This document shows positions 1-11,125 of a stretch of DNA of 64,000 nucleotides, in pieces (positions within the stretch are counted from its first letter, which is position 1; every line of letters begins with the position of its first letter). Made by a program: the position numbers and the translations under genes. The stretch is from positions 3,231,501 through 3,295,500 of the forward strand of contig NC_088310.1 of assembly GCF_910592395.1 (NCBI RefSeq), read 5' to 3'. Below the pieces are notes generated by a model. It had not been told where the DNA came from. It saw nothing but the letters and a program-made list of their open reading frames with translations, and did no database searches. Source of the stretch: Lineus longissimus (lineage: Eukaryota; Nemertea; Pilidiophora; Heteronemertea; Lineidae).

Positions 1-89
1 CAACTGAGTGTACCCAGTCTACCTCACAAGGGACTGAAACGCCAACCAAGTACACTTAAAATTCTGTTTGACTCTTAAAATTTTACAAA

Positions 90-274
90 TACTGTAGAAC
101 CTCTCTATTAAGGACACCCTCTCAAATGACAAGTGATGTCCTTAATAGAGAGGTGTCCTGATTACAGGGGTCAAATTGAATTGATAAAAGTACCAACTTG
201 GGACCAAAACTAGTGCCCTTAATAGAGAGGTTCTCCTTGATAGAGATGTGTCTGCTAAGGGAGGTTCCACTGTA
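90..274. mobile_element. TA-flanked MITE next to an EIF1AD splice acceptor
   Basis: About 185 bp. The left end (TACTGTAGAACCTCTCTATT) and the reverse complement of the right end (TACAGTGGAACCTCCCTTAG) match with a few differences, so these are terminal inverted repeats of roughly 27 bp. A TA is present at each boundary. Internal copies of TTAATAGAGAGG add further inverted symmetry. There is no coding capacity, so it is non-autonomous. TA flanks fit a mariner-type origin (inference). It ends about 11 bp before the acceptor of the next EIF1AD exon. Confidence 0.65.
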
Positions 275-285
275 TTCTATTTCAG

Positions 286-778
286 GAGACTATGTGTTGA
301 TCGACCCAATTGAAGAAGGGGACAAAGTAAAAGGAGAGATTGTGACGATACTTTATAAAGATCAGATCAAGTACATAAAGGCAGAGGGATTATGGTCAGT
401 ATTCTTTTTCTGTGTGCCAAGACAGAAATTGCTCAAGGAGTTGAGCTTTTAAGTTGTATCGCCATGGAATGATTTAAAATCTTTATCGATGGACCATCAT
501 GAACAAATTTATGTTGTGCGAGTAAAACTAACCTTTACAATTTGTGTACTTGCAGGCCAAAGGAGTTTGAAAGTGGAGAGGTTGCAGAGCCAGATCAGAT
601 GATCCCAGATGATATGTTACCGCCAAGTGACGATTCTGATTACGATGAGGGTGACCTGGTAGTGAACGCTAACCGGAGGAATGTTTATTATGAGGAGAGT
701 AGCGATGAATCTGACGAGGAGGAGGCGGCCGATAAGGGCGACGATGGGCCAAATAATGGTGGTAGTGTAGAAAAGTGA
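286..778 (+). CDS. EIF1AD: EIF1AD (S1-like RNA-binding protein), last two exons
   Basis: Exons 286-394 and 556-778, joined through a split Trp codon (TG|G). The first begins after TTTCAG in a split Gly codon; the second begins after TTGCAG. The peptide reads GDYVLIDPIEEGDKVKGEI, then KYIKAEGLW-PKEF, then an acidic serine-rich tail with NANRRN, which follows the C-terminal half of EIF1AD (OB-fold of the eIF1A type, then acidic tail). The family acts in the nucleus, and EIF1AD has been implicated in late small-subunit ribosome maturation and stress response. The N-terminal exons lie before the window, so the gene is partial. I see no disruption. The identification is confident because both exon order and splice phase agree with the family. 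Confidence 0.85.
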
Positions 779-1348
779 AAAAGATAAGATCATTATGGAC
801 CTGATTTCAAAACGTTGTTGTGTATGGTTGAGTTGGATCTTGTCTGGATAATGATGGACGTAAGTGATGGAAGATGCACGATTTCCTTTGGACTGATTTC
901 AAATTGTCCGTCTGCCTGATCAAATTGATCAAGTTCTAGTGTGGTGCTTTCTTACTTACCGTAGTTTGTGTTGCAGACTGCAATAGGATGCTGTCAGCAG
1001 GGATACATGTAACAATGTTCATTGAGAAAATAATGGTGAAGGCATAGAAAAGTGACAAATGGTGGAGGTTATTGGTAATTTACTCGGCATCATCCGTCTG
1101 CTGAGTCAGGTGATGATAGACAAATCAATGGCAGTTGAACAGTCGGCAGAATTGAAGGATTGTGGAAACTTGTTCATTGACACTTCTATCATATCAAGGG
1201 GGTTACATGTACTTAAATTGATCTTGAGCAGTTGTTGGGGCTACAGAGTCCAATTGTAAATTCATGAGGGTGATGTTAAAAACAGGCTATTGGTTGAAGG
1301 AAACTTCTGTCATGATTTTACCCTTAATGAATAACTGGACATTCCAAA

Positions 1349-1354
1349 AATAAA
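1349..1354 (+). terminator. Candidate EIF1AD polyadenylation signal
   Basis: An AATAAA hexamer lies about 570 bp after the EIF1AD stop, in a plausible 3' UTR (779-1375) that holds no other feature I recognise. A GT-rich stretch follows. Assignment is by position only. Confidence 0.35.
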
Positions 1355-1432
1355 ACTGCTGTGTTCTGTTCAATGTGCTTATGAAGAAGAACTATAAAAA
1401 TTCATAAATATCAATTTTGGCTTTTGTCTTGT

Positions 1433-1484
1433 TAGCTCACCTCTTAGCAGAGGTGAGCTTATCCCATACCGTGGCGTCCGTCGT

Positions 1485-1531
<47 letters not shown>

Positions 1532-2555
1532 CGTCGTCCGTTAGCAGGGCACGTTTCGTAACTGTTAGAGCTATTGAGTTGAAACTTGGTACACATGTAC
1601 CCTTATGTAATGACACCTTGGAGACCAAGTTTCAGTCCGATTCGTTTCATGGTTTGGCCACCAGGGGGCCAAACGTTAAAAGTGAAAATATGCAATATCT
1701 CCCTTTATAGTAGTCGGGAAATTTTGAAAAAAATATGGTAGGTACTTCTAGCAAAGGTGCATCATATATCCTCCGGGTTTTTGATTTGACCTCCTTTTCA
1801 AGGTCACAGAGGTCAAATGGTGTAAATTGGCCGTTAGGATGTAACAATGGCACGTTTTTAAACTGCAATGACTATTGATACCAAATTTGGTACACATTTA
1901 CCCCTTAGTCAGGTGATCTCAGGGATCGAAGTTTGGTCCAATATGATTCACCACTTGACCACCAGGGGGCAAAATCCAAAAACCTTAAAAATGTGATTAT
2001 TCCTTAACTTCCCGATTGCCACCAATTTGATATCATGGTACATCCAACCACCATACAGTATATGTCACACAGGTTTTTAATTTGACCTTCTTGTCAAGGT
2101 CACAGAGGTCAAATGACGTAAATTCGCCGTCAGGACGTAACTATGGCACGTTTCTTAACTGCAATGACTATTGATCACAAATTAAGTACACATGTACCCC
2201 TTGGTCAGGTGATCTCAGGTACCGAAGTTTGGTAATATCTGATTTGCCGTTTGGCCTCCATGGAGGGTGCCAAATCCTATATTCATCAAAATGCCATTAT
2301 TCCTAGTACCCGATTGGCACCAATTTTATATCATAGGTACATCTAATTCTAACAACCATTCAATGTATCACCCGGGTCTTCTTTGATTTGACCTACTTTT
2401 CAAGGTCACAGAGGTCGAATGTACTGTAAATCGGCCATTTTGGGGAAATTGTAATTGCTTGGACCTACATCAAACCTAACACTACATGACACAATACCAT
2501 GCTCTTTATCCATCTTTCCTCCACATGAGGTGAGCACAATGGCCCTGGCCATTTC
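1433..2555. mobile_element. GCTCACCT...AGGTGAGC interspersed element
   Basis: It opens with AGCTCACCTC and, after 6 bases, GAGGTGAGCT, giving a terminal hairpin. It ends near GAGGTGAGCACAATGG. Next to the left end is a CGT/CCGTCGT microsatellite (about 1477-1546). The body holds three diverged direct repeats of about 290 bp (about 1556-1850, 1851-2150, 2151-2440), each with GGTACACATGTACC-like, ACCAGGGGGC-like and TCAAGGTCACAGAGGTC motifs. No protein is encoded; the short ORFs over the CGT run reflect a trinucleotide repeat open in every frame. Elements with these ends are common in several marine invertebrate genomes (from memory). Confidence 0.7.
1477..1546. repeat. (CGT)n microsatellite within the interspersed element
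   Basis: About 20 CGT triplets with a few CCGT interruptions. It produces poly-Arg ORFs on both strands that should not be read as genes. Confidence 0.9.
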
Positions 2556-2639
2556 ATTGATAATGTGATATCTCTCGAATAGATGGTAGTGTCTGATGCC
2601 CATGAATGACATTGTGGTACCAAAGCCTGATTAAGTCCG

Positions 2640-4390
2640 GTTGTGACTGTATCAACTCTCTGACCATGGGCAACATGGTGCAGTAGTCAATTCTGATTCG
2701 GTCTCGCTGAGTTGGCAACATGGCAAAGAGGCCAGGTCCGATTCAGTCTGGTTGTGACTATCTCTCACCATATGGGCAACGCAGTGGAGCAGCCAGGTCT
2801 GATTTTTTTGCATGGTTGTGACTGTCTCAATTTGCTCACTGTATAGTAAAGCTGTGGAGCCCCAATGGTTGTGACTGTCTGAACTTTCTCATTGTGTTGG
2901 CAACACAGTGGAGCCACCAAGTCTGATTCAATCTGCATGGTTGTGACAGCCTGAACTCTCTCACTGTGGTGTCGCATGGTAGAGCAGCTTGGTCTGATTC
3001 GGTCTGGTTGTGACTCTCTCAACTCTCACCAAATTGGTAACACGTGGAGTAGACTGGTCTGATTTGGTCTGCATAGTTATGACTGTCTCAACCCTCTCCC
3101 TTTGACGAGAAGGTGGTCGGACAGACCGTTCTGATTCAATCTGGATTGTGACTGTCTCAACTCTATTGACGTGTGGACAAGGCGGTGGACATGGTGGAGC
3201 TGCCTGGTTCGATTCGGTCTGGCTGTGACTGTCTCAGCTCTCTCGACGTGTGGGCAAGGCATTGAAGCTGCCAGGTCCGACTGTGAATAGTCGTGACTGT
3301 CTTAGCTCTCTCACCGTGTTGGCAGGACAGTGGAGCAGCCAGGAACAGATTCGGTTTTGCTGTGACTGTCTCAACTCTCTCACTACAACCAGGTCCATAT
3401 ATTTCTCAGTCTGGTTGTCAATGTCCAAACTCTCTTATTGTCATGGCAGAACGGTGACCTAGTGGAGCAGCCAGGTCCAATTCGGCAGCAGCCTGGTCTG
3501 ATTTGATCAGGTTGTGAGTCTCTCACCATGTTGGCAACAAGGCAGAGAAGCCAGGACCAATACGGTTTTGGTGTGACTGTCTATTCTCTCTCGCAGTATG
3601 GACAAGACGGTTGAGTTATCAGGTCTGATTCGGCCTAGTTGTGACTTCCTGAACTCTCTCGCTGTGGTATCGCATGGTAGAGCAGCCTGGTCCGATTCGG
3701 CCCAGTTGTGACTCTAGAGGGTGTCACAAGACGGTGAAGCTCTCAGGTCCGATTCGGTGTGATTGTGACTTTCTCAAGTCTTTCACCGTTTTGGCAAGAT
3801 GTTGTCTTCAGTCTCATTACCGTTGTCTCAACTCTGAGACAGTTTGCACAGTGTGGAGTATACAGGTCTGATTCGATCTGGTTGTGACTGTCCCTGGTCT
3901 CTCATAGTGTTGGCAACAGTTGTGCCGGTCTCAACTCTCTGAGCTGCATGTGGTGGCGAGTTTGTCAACTCTCCTATCGTGTTGACAAGACAATGAAGCA
4001 CATTGATTCTATTCGATCGGTCTAGTTGTGAATGTCTTAACTCTCTCAACATATTAACAACATTGTAGATCAGCCAAGGCCGATCCGGCTTGGTTGTGAC
4101 TGTCTCAAGTCATTAACTGTGTTGGCAAGACGTTGGAGCTGCTAGGTCAGATTTGGTCTTGTTATGACTTTCTTAAGTCCGTCACTGTGTTGGCGTGACG
4201 TTGTCACAACCAAAGCCAATTCGATCAGCCTGTTGTGACAGTCTCAACTCTCTGTGCTGGCAATATGACGGAGCAGCTAGACCCAATTCAATCTGGTTGT
4301 TGATGTCTCTGCATGGTTGCAACAGCGACAGTGTTGGCAAGATGGTGGAGCAGTTTCCAAGTGTGGCAGGACAGGACAGCAGAAAACAGC
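2640..4390. repeat. Degenerate ~70 bp minisatellite
   Basis: About 1.75 kb built from an imperfect unit of roughly 65-75 bp. Landmarks recur in order: GGTTGTGACTGTCTCAACTC, then a CTCACCGTGTTGGCAAGA-like part, GGTGGAGCAGCC, AGGTC and GATTCGGTCT. About two dozen copies are recognisable, with indels and substitutions. The many short ORFs here are by-products of the repeat. No transposase, RNA gene or promoter is visible. Confidence 0.85.
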
Positions 4391-5079
4391 CTTTTGAGCT
4401 TGGGTACCAAGCTCAGAGGTCGACTATCCTTGGTCTCAACATATGGTTTGGACTCCAGCAGTGAGAGGTTCAATGAAAGAATGCCAACCGAGATTGTCAT
4501 TTGAATAAGGGTTTTGGAGAAATTTGAGACAATATGAGATTGTATATTATTTCATGATTTTATTTACATTTGAAAAAGTGTATACTATTTCATTATCACA
4601 GATTCCTCTGAAAATTTGGAAATTTCATCACTGGGCATAGTTCATATGCATGGCATTGGACAAAAATTTAAAATTGGATGGAATTATGGTACATGTATTT
4701 GTTTATAACTTACTGTGGTGATCACTCGAATTATTGTGGTGAAAGGTCAAACTCAAACGGATTGTTCACATCGGAGACCACTGACAAATAGCGTCCTCCA
4801 AAACATGCTGGTGTTACAAACATACACATCATATTGGTGAAAATCAAGACATTGTGATATCTTAAGTAGGCCCTCCACTCTGAAGCGATATGAGAACATG
4901 CAGACATGCGACTTTGAATTCGAATCTTCAAGCATAAATTGTAAAGGTATGATTCTGGGGTCAAAATTAGCTTTCAACAACTTTGGTTGTTTAATGTTTG
5001 TGCAGCAATACAGAAATACAAAAATAACAACCAGATGTCTTTGAGTTGGCAGATAATTATGTCAATTGTGGTCAAGTCA
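4391..5079. other. AT-rich spacer / PPP1R36 3' UTR
   Basis: No conserved coding segment. On the minus strand it follows the PPP1R36 stop, and AATAAA (plus-strand TTTATT near 4559) could end that transcript. Nothing else recognised. Confidence 0.4.
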
Positions 5080-8000
5080 TCATTCCTCATCCTCATCAGA
5101 GAATGCCTCAGTTGTAGCATGAGATAGCGCCGTAGGTTGTCGACTCATATCTGGAGATCTCGTAATGCCTGACCTGAACAAAGAAAAGAAGGCTACGATA
5201 TTAAAGACAGAGCAATGATATGAGACTCACAGTTGTTTCTAAATTAATTTTTCATATCGTCTTCATTGATAAACTAAGAGATTATTAACGTGCCTCCTAT
5301 GAAATTAAAGCACTCCTTTACACTTGCTTTAGAATGATTCCAAAAAGTTCTCTTAGTATAAAGTTGGTGAACACTACCAAACGATGATCATGCTACTGAA
5401 CATACTGGATGTTAACCAGAAGACTTATTCAAAATCAGAAGTTTATAAGCTTTTTTGTAACACCCAGTGCAAGGTGTTCACTTACCCTCTTCTCTCCCCA
5501 CTGTGTTCCTCCTCCTCCCCCTCTTCATTCTCCGCGCCCAGGGGTGTCAAGGTCATCTTATTGAACTGACTCAGCGGTTCACCGATTATACCAGCCCTGA
5601 ACGAGAGAGACAAAGATTTTATACCACATTGTTGCCAACTAACGTTATTCAAACCTCAAGTTTTTTTATACACCTTTTCCTCACACATCCTTTTGTACAT
5701 CCTGGGATCCTAAGGGGATGCCATTTTGACAGCACTGTCACATCACCAGACATCATTTGATCAATCTGCCAAGGAGAACTAGCAGCCATTTACTCCAGTA
5801 CAGACAGTATCGTCCAAAACAAGGCTGAGAGTACCAGCAGTGCTATTTGTAAATTTGTCTATTCACCAGGCAAGGCATGTGGATGATACAACCTTGGAGC
5901 AGTCAAGGGAGGGGTATACTCACTTGAATCTTTTGAAATTGATTCTTGGTAGCTCCTGGTTGTCATTCATGTTCTCTTCTGTCAGTTCATCACGATTGAT
6001 GTTTGCCAATGCACTGAAAAAATATTACGATTATTAGCAGAAAATGTCCCGAGATGTGACTTCAGGCCATTCCCCAATATAAAATGTCGGAAAGCACCTA
6101 CATGTATACCATGCCAATGGGGGGGGGGGGAGATCGAACCCTCCTCGCCTCGACAATGGCACACCATGTCCTTTGAATAGGCGAGGACATGAAAAAGGTA
6201 AGGTTTCCTCTTTTGATCAACTCCATCTCCACATAATCATCCAAATAACAAAGTATCTTAAGTCACAACGGTCTTACCCTTTGGACAAAGCAGCAGCACA
6301 AATTCACGTTCACAAATTATATCTTAACAACTTACGTTGGAGAGAGTGCTCCTGTTCGTCTGAACAACCAGTTCGCCTCTTCTTTTGGTGATGGTAAAAT
6401 CGAAACGACGGCTGGTGATCTTTGGCTACGAGAAGAAAAATGATAGCAATGAGAGAAAAAATGCCACAAAGGGTCAACTTGGAAGATAGAGAATATTACA
6501 ACATGTAATCCTCGGTATCATGTCTCGGAGCACTTTAAATTCATTCTACATCCAAATCCAGAAGCCTTTCTGTGAAAACCAAGGAGTGCACAAACTGCGA
6601 TGCACTTAGCCACTTCAAGCCAGGTGAAATCACATAGTGCCACTGGCCAAGTCCTGAACTTACAACATTTCGATGAAAAATTTGAAGCCCTTACACTGCG
6701 CCACATCAGTATTCAGTATACCAGTAGGCCCTACTAGGAGTTTGGAACATGGCATTCACACTTACTGAATAATACTCTTGATTGCTGGTCTTTTTCTGAA
6801 ATATTTAAAAGAAACATTGTGAATCTTGAATAATAAATGAACAAGTGAAAATATCGCAATTGTTCATGGAGCATTATTCAACAGAGACTATCAGATTGGA
6901 ACTCACGGATGTAGACGTCTATATTCTGCAGGGGTCAATTTCTCCACAGGTTCGGCAGATTTCTTCTCCTTTTTCTCAGCTTCTTCCTTTTCTGAAAGAG
7001 AAGATTAAATGCTATCAATTAACCATAGGGAAATATTCTGGGCCTACAGAAAGATAAGCTTACAACAATGCTTGCTTTTAGCAACTCTTAGATGTTGTCA
7101 GTGAAGTTAAATAGCACATGAATTGTACAAAGAAAGTTTCCCAAAACAGCTGGTAAAATATCTGGCTTGTTCAATGGATGAAAATTCACAGATATTGGTT
7201 GTGATACGAACAAGTACAATCTACTGCCATCACAGTTTTCTTCACACTTGAGTAAATCTCTTCTTCAAATCATGTTAGAGTCCAATAAATTGCAAAATTA
7301 GAACGTCTTGGTGTTCAGTACTGGTTAGGCTGTTACTTCAGGACCTTAACTTTGGTTAGAAACTATGCATCAATCAAATATGTGACCCATCACAGCAAAA
7401 CCAGGCGCATGTCGCTCTGAGCTTGACAGGTTGAGACGGACTGTCTGTTCATTTCTCTATTGTCTGCCTTTTGTGAAATATGAGCACATCAATTTCTTCC
7501 ATTATCTCCTGGTGTCATTTAGGCTCATCTTCTGTGCGACAAGCGCCTGGTTTTGCTGTGACGGGTCACATATAAAATAAGTTGTTAGTTATTATATTAT
7601 CATAAAGTGCAGTTCCACAACCAGTTTTTGATCTCATTTGGGACATGCTGGCCTTCTTTTACACGTAATATTGTCACTATTTATTTATACATGCATTATC
7701 ATGACCAAGTTAGGTGATCGTTTAGAAGCTCCAGCTCAAGTCTTGCCTCTTCATATCAACAGGAATAATCATTAAAAAGAATTTCATGCCCGCACCATCA
7801 TTTCAAGCCTATTTCTATCTTTTCATTTTCCATTTGTTCTTTGGAAATCAAAATGTGAGGTCCCTCTCATCAAAATTATCAACTTATTCTCAGCGAATAT
7901 ATTCCTGCGGCTATGAGAGATGAGACAAGCTTGCAGCAAATGTCCTTCACCTTCTCCAAACCTATGCTCGTCATCATCAAGAAATGGATACGGATTTTCT

Positions 8001-11000
8001 AGAAGAGTGCAGTGAAGATATAAAGCAAAGTGATCAAGATATCAAGCACGAGAAAGATACCCAGACAGCAAGATGGGTGGCCCACTGGAGCAGCACTGAT
8101 GATAGAATCAGTGGATGCCGAGAGGCAGCTACCAGCTGAACCCAGTTGGTTTTGGTCGTGTGATAGTGGAGGGCCACTTGGGGTTACCGTTACCCTTGCT
8201 AATCTCATTTCCACCAGAAGCCCACTAATGCTTGCTGTCTGGGTCGACAAACAAAAACAAGATGCACTGAATTAAACGACTGGCAAGTGATTCTCATAAT
8301 CAACCCTCTGTCATTGAATGATAGTTCAAATAGTTTTTGAATTGCTCCAGAATAGACCACACCCAAAGTGCTAATAAGTAAAATTGTGTTGGTTAAGTAC
8401 CATAAACTATCTATAGCACAAACAGCAGCAAGTGACAGTGGCAAGTGAACAAACCTACATCAGATAGGCAAAGTGGTGAGTAACAATCTAAATATTATTC
8501 CCGCATCTCAGTCAAATTTGTATTCTGACCATTGCAAGGACCAACTACAAACCTGAGTCAGTAAAAGTCTACATGTGTTTAAATGTGAATTTGAAGGTAC
8601 CGGTATTTGGAAGTGTATAGAATCTGTATTTGGAATTCTAAAAGATATTTTAACACATTTTTTACCTTTATTCTCATTATTTTCTTTATTATCATCATTT
8701 GGATCTGCTACTTTGGGTTCTGGTGCAAAAATAATTACGTTTGAAAGCGAATTCAGAGACAGAAAGACGTGCTGTGTACTGTAACAGTGCATAGATCAAC
8801 AAAAACATGTGCTGTGCTGAGAAAAACCGATGCGCTGTGGTCTTAATCAGTACTCAATCTTAGTGGCCCCCCTTGATAAATAATTCTAAACACACTTTTT
8901 GGCACTGAGTGCTGGGGTCAATTTCACATGCATTTTGATTAAATTTTAAAACAAGATATCTCAAGTGACTCAGCTCAAAGTCTGGCCAGGAATATCTCCA
9001 GTTTGAAATTATTGACCACAACGAAACAAGATGATTGGCAGCAGTATAAGTTAGATATGCTACATCATACGTACCATCAGGTGCATTCTTTACCCGAATT
9101 GCTGGGTTGAATGTGTCTGACCTCAGGATCCTGAAAACGTGAAAAAATAGTACTCATAGTTGAAAATGAGAATGAAATACCATTACAAGTCAAGGGTGAG
9201 TACATTTTTGTGAGATATATCATATTTCCATCTTAGTTTGAAGTTGGACAAACACTTTCATAGCTACTTTTTCCAAAGGATTATGCGCTATATAAAATCT
9301 TACCTTCCCACTTCCTTTCTAATTGTCTCGTACTCTTTACGTTTGAACGAAATCCACACAACGAAAGAGCAGAAAGAGTAGATGGTCTCATACATATTCC
9401 GATCGGTGTAAGTGGCCGACACTCGTGAGCTGAAAAATTAACATACAGCTTCTGATAAATGTCATCATCAAGATCACAACATTTGAAAAATTTGTTTTTG
9501 TAACAGGCAATGGAAATTCACGTCTGCCTTGCAAACTGCAAAAATCAAACTGTCACGAAAATTATCCCGTCTACAGTATCCTTGTTAATCAATTCCAAGG
9601 CAATACTGGGCTTTCTTTTCAGCCAGATGATACGTCTATCAAAAATTGACTTACAATCCACAAGCCATATGATGGAATGGCTCCAAGCCAAGACCCAGTA
9701 CAAGGATGCAATACGTCTGACCAATCTGTCTCTGGGCGACCTCCACTCTCTGACAGAGATTCTCGTAATACTTTAATTCTGCAACACTAGGCTCACTAAA
9801 AGCAAAAAAATTGTTAGAAAACTTAAAATATATTATAAAAGCGTAATTGTTCATAAGGATCAGAGAAATATTTTGTATTCAGTCCTCTTTCTTTTGAACA
9901 AACATCATACTTCACTCAGGGATTAAAGCACCCCTTCACAAAATGGTGGCCAACTTTCATCACAGCTATACATGTTTCGAGACTGGGGGGCTTTAGAGTT
10001 AAAATGCTTTGGCTACCGCATCACCCTGCTGAAAATACTACTCACATGTTCATAGGATTTGGTTTATTCTCGTGGGCGACCTTCTCAAAAAAACACTGGA
10101 AATAGTTGATGAGATAAACGAGGAATTCATCAAACTGTTCTGTGCTGAAAAGATCGTCAAAAGCTGGCGCTACTGATTCGACCTCTGAGAGCATGTCATA
10201 GGCTACATCTGAAAGAAGGAATTTAAAGGTCATACATAACAATGAACACAGCGATTCATCTTACGCAGAAGGGAGGCATAGTCTGGTCGTAAAGGTATCA
10301 AAACTTATGATAACATCATGGGTCCCCATCAGACATACACCCAGTGCTTCTTACCTTGGACAAGTCACTTCACAACGAGACGTGAAACTAATGATGAGGA
10401 AAAACTTAAATCTGAAATAAGTACTTTTTCAATTTCTGCTACACATAATTCAACCATAGTCAGTAGCCTCTTAGTGTACCTTTGACTCGAGCTAATGTCA
10501 CAAACTGTTCCTCCTCAGACTGTTTTTGTTTTGCCTTTGCTGATTTTTGAAGACCATGCGCCCGTGGTCGGGCTTGTTGCCCATATGGCCTGTTCACTAA
10601 GCTCGGTGTGTTTCTGTCATTTCGTTTTGAGCCAAAGTCCATCAAATGATGTCCTCCACCCTTCTGGCCTCTTTTCTTTTTATCTAATTTGTCCGCATTT
10701 GGATTGTTACTGAAAAGTATAAACAATAAAACATGGCAGATTAGAAATAGCGAAAATCTTGCAGCAATTCATTTCTATAAGAAATAGTTCGTTACTTTGT
10801 ACCAGTAAACAAAGTTCAACTCAATAAAATGGATACTGGTATTCTTTCTCCAACTTTAACCTTTTCACATTCGATCGTCCTAACATAACTTTGTCACAAT
10901 GAGTCAATGACAATGTAGGCCTACATCATTTTAGATTTTTCAATTCAAGACTAGGCGGGTAGGGCCTAGGCCTAACTGCAAGTTCCTTTGTACTTGAACT

Positions 11001-11125
11001 GTCTATGTTTAGTGATGGAATTCAAAACTTGTCTTTGATTGAATAGAGTCGTACCTTATAAATTCCAAGGTGGCTGTTTCTTCTTTCCAAGTCCACTTGC
11101 CACTGGATGGAACAGAACCCTGCAT
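5080..11125 (-). CDS. PPP1R36: Protein phosphatase 1 regulatory subunit 36-like
   Basis: Thirteen exons in consistent phase: 11055-11125 (start uncertain), 10480-10709, 10046-10208, 9655-9795, 9304-9429, 9075-9130, 8666-8719, 6907-6991, 6766-6795, 6336-6425, 5924-6013, 5486-5596, 5080-5173. From ATG 11125 this gives 446 residues, close to the family's ~420. Family-like segments are GKWTWKEETATLEF near the N-terminus, then YCILVLGLG...HHMACG, TDRNMYETIYSFCSFVVW and ILRSDTFNPAIR. The C-terminal part is Lys/Glu-rich and ends FSDEDEE. RINF in exon 11 fits the PP1-docking RVxF pattern. The family binds the PP1 catalytic subunit and is mainly expressed in testis. ATG 11125 lies inside a good acceptor-like sequence (TTTTTTGTCATGCAG), so a further 5' exon is possible; an in-frame ATG also exists at 11209. 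Exon 9 is only 30 nt. Confidence 0.78.
7379..7572. mobile_element. MITE with 30 bp near-perfect TIRs
   Basis: Starts TATGTGACCCATCACAGCAA and ends with the reverse complement of the same sequence (TTGCTGTGACGGGTCACATA), one mismatch in about 30 bp. Total 194 bp, no coding potential. It lies in PPP1R36 intron 7, between the exons at 8666 and 6991. Confidence 0.75.

Noticed and set aside
1417-1710. Poly-Arg ORFs on both strands
   Set aside because: Produced by the CGT microsatellite in a mobile element.
7999-8275. Overlapping 80-codon ORFs on both strands in PPP1R36 intron 7
   Set aside because: The flanking PPP1R36 exons already join in phase, and neither peptide resembles the family.
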